This document shows, in pieces, positions 62,574 through 64,000 of a stretch of DNA of 64,000 nt. The position numbers and the translations under genes are program-made. Each line of letters opens with the position of its first letter. Position 1 is the first letter of the stretch. The notes beneath the pieces were generated by a model. That model saw only the letters and a program-made list of their open reading frames with translations. It did not search any database and had not been told where the DNA came from. The stretch comes from Microbacterium hatanonis (GTDB lineage Bacteria; Actinomycetota; Actinomycetes; Actinomycetales; Microbacteriaceae): the NCBI RefSeq assembly GCF_008017415.1, contig NZ_VRSV01000001.1, forward strand, positions 496,001 to 560,000, read 5' to 3'.

Positions 62574-62640
62574 GCCCCGATCCTCGCACGCGACCGGCCT
62601 GCGAAGCCGGGCTTGCCGCGGCGCGGAGGAATGTCCGTTC

Positions 62641-63804
62641 CTACGCCTCGATCGGTCCGAGCCACGCGCTCGCCGCGGTGCCGTGGGCCGACTCGGGGTC
62701 GGAGGGGTGGAACATGCCCGCCAGCACGTCGCGGTAGAGGCGCGACAGCTCGTTCGAGGCGAAGTACGACGATCCGCCCGCGACGAGGATCGCCTCGTCG
62801 ACGACGTGCTTGGCCGACACCACCGCGCGGTGCTTCACGCCCGAGAGCAGCGAGAACCACTTGCCCCCGTGATCGACGAGCTCGTCGACGTCGTGGGCGA
62901 GCGCGGCCAGCTGAGGCGGGAGGGCCTCGTACTCGAGGGCCATCGCGCCGACGCGCCAGCGGATGTCGGGGTCCTGGCTGTAGGCCTTGCCGGTCTTCTT
63001 CGAGCGTCGTGCGGAGGCGGCCTCGACCGCGAGATCGAGCGCGCGACGGGCGATGCCGGTGTAGACCGAGCCCAGCAGGATCTCGAACACGATGAAGATG
63101 CCGAACACGATCGGGTCGGGCTGGGGGCCGGGGTCGACGCGCCGCACCACGCGGTCGGCGGGCGCGACGGCCCCGCGCAGCTCGGTGGTGCGGCTCTGCG
63201 TGCCCCGCATGCCCAGCGTGTCCCAGTCGTCGCGGGTGACCACGGCGTCGCTGCGGGCGACGAAGGCGTAGACCATCTTCGGCGCGTCGGGCGAGGTGGT
63301 GTCGAGCCCGTGCACGCCCAGCTGCGTCCAGACGGGGGAGAGCGAGGTGAAGATCTTGGTGCCGGTGAAGGAGTATCCGCCGTCGGCTGTCGGCGCAGCA
63401 TCCGTGCCGCTCCCGAAAAGCACCAGGTCGTTGCCGGCCTCGCTGATGCCGAAGGCGAAGACCTCGCCGGCCGCCGCCCCGTCCTGCACGAAGGCGAGAT
63501 CGTCGATGCCCCGGTCACGCAGTACCTTCGCGACGCCGGTCCAGACCAGATGCATGTTGATCGCCAGCGCGGTGGCGGGCGCGGCGGTCGCGAGCCGCTG
63601 CTGCAGGACGGATGCTTCGACGAGTCCGAGCCCGAGTCCACCGCGGTCTTCGGGCACGAGCATGGAGAGGTAGCCGGCCTCTCGGAGCTCGCGGAGGTCG
63701 GCCTCGGGGAAGGTGTTCTCCCGGTCGTGCACCACCGCGCGCTCGCGGATCCGCTCCAGCAGGTCGTCGGGCAGGATCCGGGCGGGGTCGAACGTGTCGG
63801 TCAC
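62641..63804 (-). CDS. Acyl-CoA dehydrogenase family protein
   Basis: A 387-residue flavoprotein of the acyl-CoA dehydrogenase fold. The N-terminal helical domain has LREAGYLSMLVPEDRGGLGL near 50. The middle beta-domain has FAFGISEAGNDLVLFGSGTD near 130 and GYSFTGTKIFTSLSPVWTQL. GMRGTQSRTTELRGA follows near 215, then the C-terminal helical domain. The usual catalytic Glu of the fatty-acid enzymes is not certain here, so it could be a monooxygenase- or desulfurase-like member. The GTG start at 63804 is preferred because GACAAT stands 6 nt upstream; a Met ten codons earlier is the alternative. Confidence 0.88.
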   Translation of the reverse strand: MTDTFDPARILPDDLLERIRERAVVHDRENTFPEADLRELREAGYLSMLVPEDRGGLGLGLVEASVLQQRLATAAPATALAINMHLVWTGVAKVLRDRGIDDLAFVQDGAAAGEVFAFGISEAGNDLVLFGSGTDAAPTADGGYSFTGTKIFTSLSPVWTQLGVHGLDTTSPDAPKMVYAFVARSDAVVTRDDWDTLGMRGTQSRTTELRGAVAPADRVVRRVDPGPQPDPIVFGIFIVFEILLGSVYTGIARRALDLAVEAASARRSKKTGKAYSQDPDIRWRVGAMALEYEALPPQLAALAHDVDELVDHGGKWFSLLSGVKHRAVVSAKHVVDEAILVAGGSSYFASNELSRLYRDVLAGMFHPSDPESAHGTAASAWLGPIEA

Positions 63805-63810
63805 CGTTCC

Positions 63811-63816
63811 ATTGTC
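63811..63816 (-). promoter_or_regulatory. -10 box for leaderless acyl-CoA dehydrogenase transcript
   Basis: GACAAT on the minus strand, 6 nt before the GTG start, with no ribosome site. Confidence 0.4.
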
Positions 63817-63865
63817 CGCCCGATCGCGCAGCATCCGGCGAGACCGGCGCCCGTGCGTCCGTCAC

Positions 63866-63936
63866 CGGAGGAGGACATCTCACGAGCGGAGGGCAGGTCG
63901 GGAGAGATCGATACTCCCGCGGTGAGATCTCCTCCG
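63866..63936. repeat. Palindromic intergenic repeat, copy 2
   Basis: The arms CGGAGGAGGACATCTCAC and GGTGAGATCTCCTCCG flank a centre that includes GCGGAGGGC, GATCG and TCCCG, as in copy 1 at 52586-52653. It lies upstream of the acyl-CoA dehydrogenase gene. Confidence 0.7.
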
Positions 63937-64000
63937 TTCGTCGCCCGTTTCCGGCCGCCGACCCCGAGGGGCCGCAGACTGGAGGCATGATCTCCTCCGA

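Noticed and set aside
62563..63990. Plus-strand frame of 475 codons over the acyl-CoA dehydrogenase
   Set aside because: Antisense shadow of a strongly conserved enzyme.
63987..64000. Possible start of a plus-strand gene at the right edge (ATG after GGAGG)
   Set aside because: Only four codons are in view, the GGAGG is too close to the ATG, and the bases also resemble the arm of the palindromic repeat.
1..64000. CRISPR arrays and rRNA genes
   Set aside because: No regularly spaced direct repeats and no rRNA signatures were seen on either strand.

Overview
The window comes from a high-GC actinobacterium, most likely Microbacterium or a close Microbacteriaceae relative. Supporting signs are very high G+C, a DnaE2/ImuB mutasome, Lsr2, sugar ABC transport without its own ATPase, tRNA-Ala(CGC), many probable leaderless starts, and frequent GCATCC/GGATGC hexamers. 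No species can be named from sequence alone.

Left flank (1-7.6 kb) is ordinary chromosome: the end of imuB, dnaE2, a UBP zinc-finger protein, a MerR regulator that appears to start at CTG, a divergent DUF4188 protein, and a transporter of the bile-acid/ACR3 superfamily.

From about 7,635 to 39,146 lies a roughly 31.5-kb genomic island. It sits at the 3' end of a tRNA-Arg(CCT) gene (39126-39197, minus strand). A 21-bp copy of that tRNA end at 7635-7655 marks the far boundary. A tyrosine integrase next to the tRNA is wrecked by two Trp-to-stop changes and several frameshifts, so the island is probably stranded. It carries an excisionase-like HTH protein, an orphan MobF relaxase and a dense set of probable anti-phage genes. 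The first cluster (9.2-14.5 kb) has a HEPN-motif protein, a SIR2-like protein, a membrane coiled-coil protein, a frameshifted DUF4145 gene and a possible Ntn-hydrolase-like protein. The second (17.5-37.5 kb) is one minus-strand array of eight genes, most with overlapping start and stop codons. In order of transcription these are a 1734-aa DEAD/DUF1998 helicase, a SNF2 helicase, an Eco57I-type adenine methylase, McrB, McrC, an EVE/PUA-like reader, a UvrD-like helicase and a Shedu (DUF4263) nuclease. It combines DISARM/Druantia-like parts with McrBC and Shedu and is the best candidate for an undescribed composite system.

Right flank (39-64 kb) returns to core chromosome: lsr2, a GAF-LuxR regulator, DUF485-ActP acetate uptake, an alkyltransferase homologue without its catalytic Cys, a large SF1-helicase-like protein with degenerate Walker motifs, mscL, an FmdB zinc ribbon, 5-formyl-THF cyclo-ligase diverging from galU, a GNAT acetyltransferase, an LLM oxidoreductase, a membrane protein, tRNA-Ala, budA and a YbaK-type deacylase. 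A LacI-controlled sugar ABC/debranching-enzyme operon follows, then a DUF445-GGCT-SixA run and an acyl-CoA dehydrogenase. Two copies of a 70-bp palindromic repeat lie in intergenic DNA at 52.6 and 63.9 kb.
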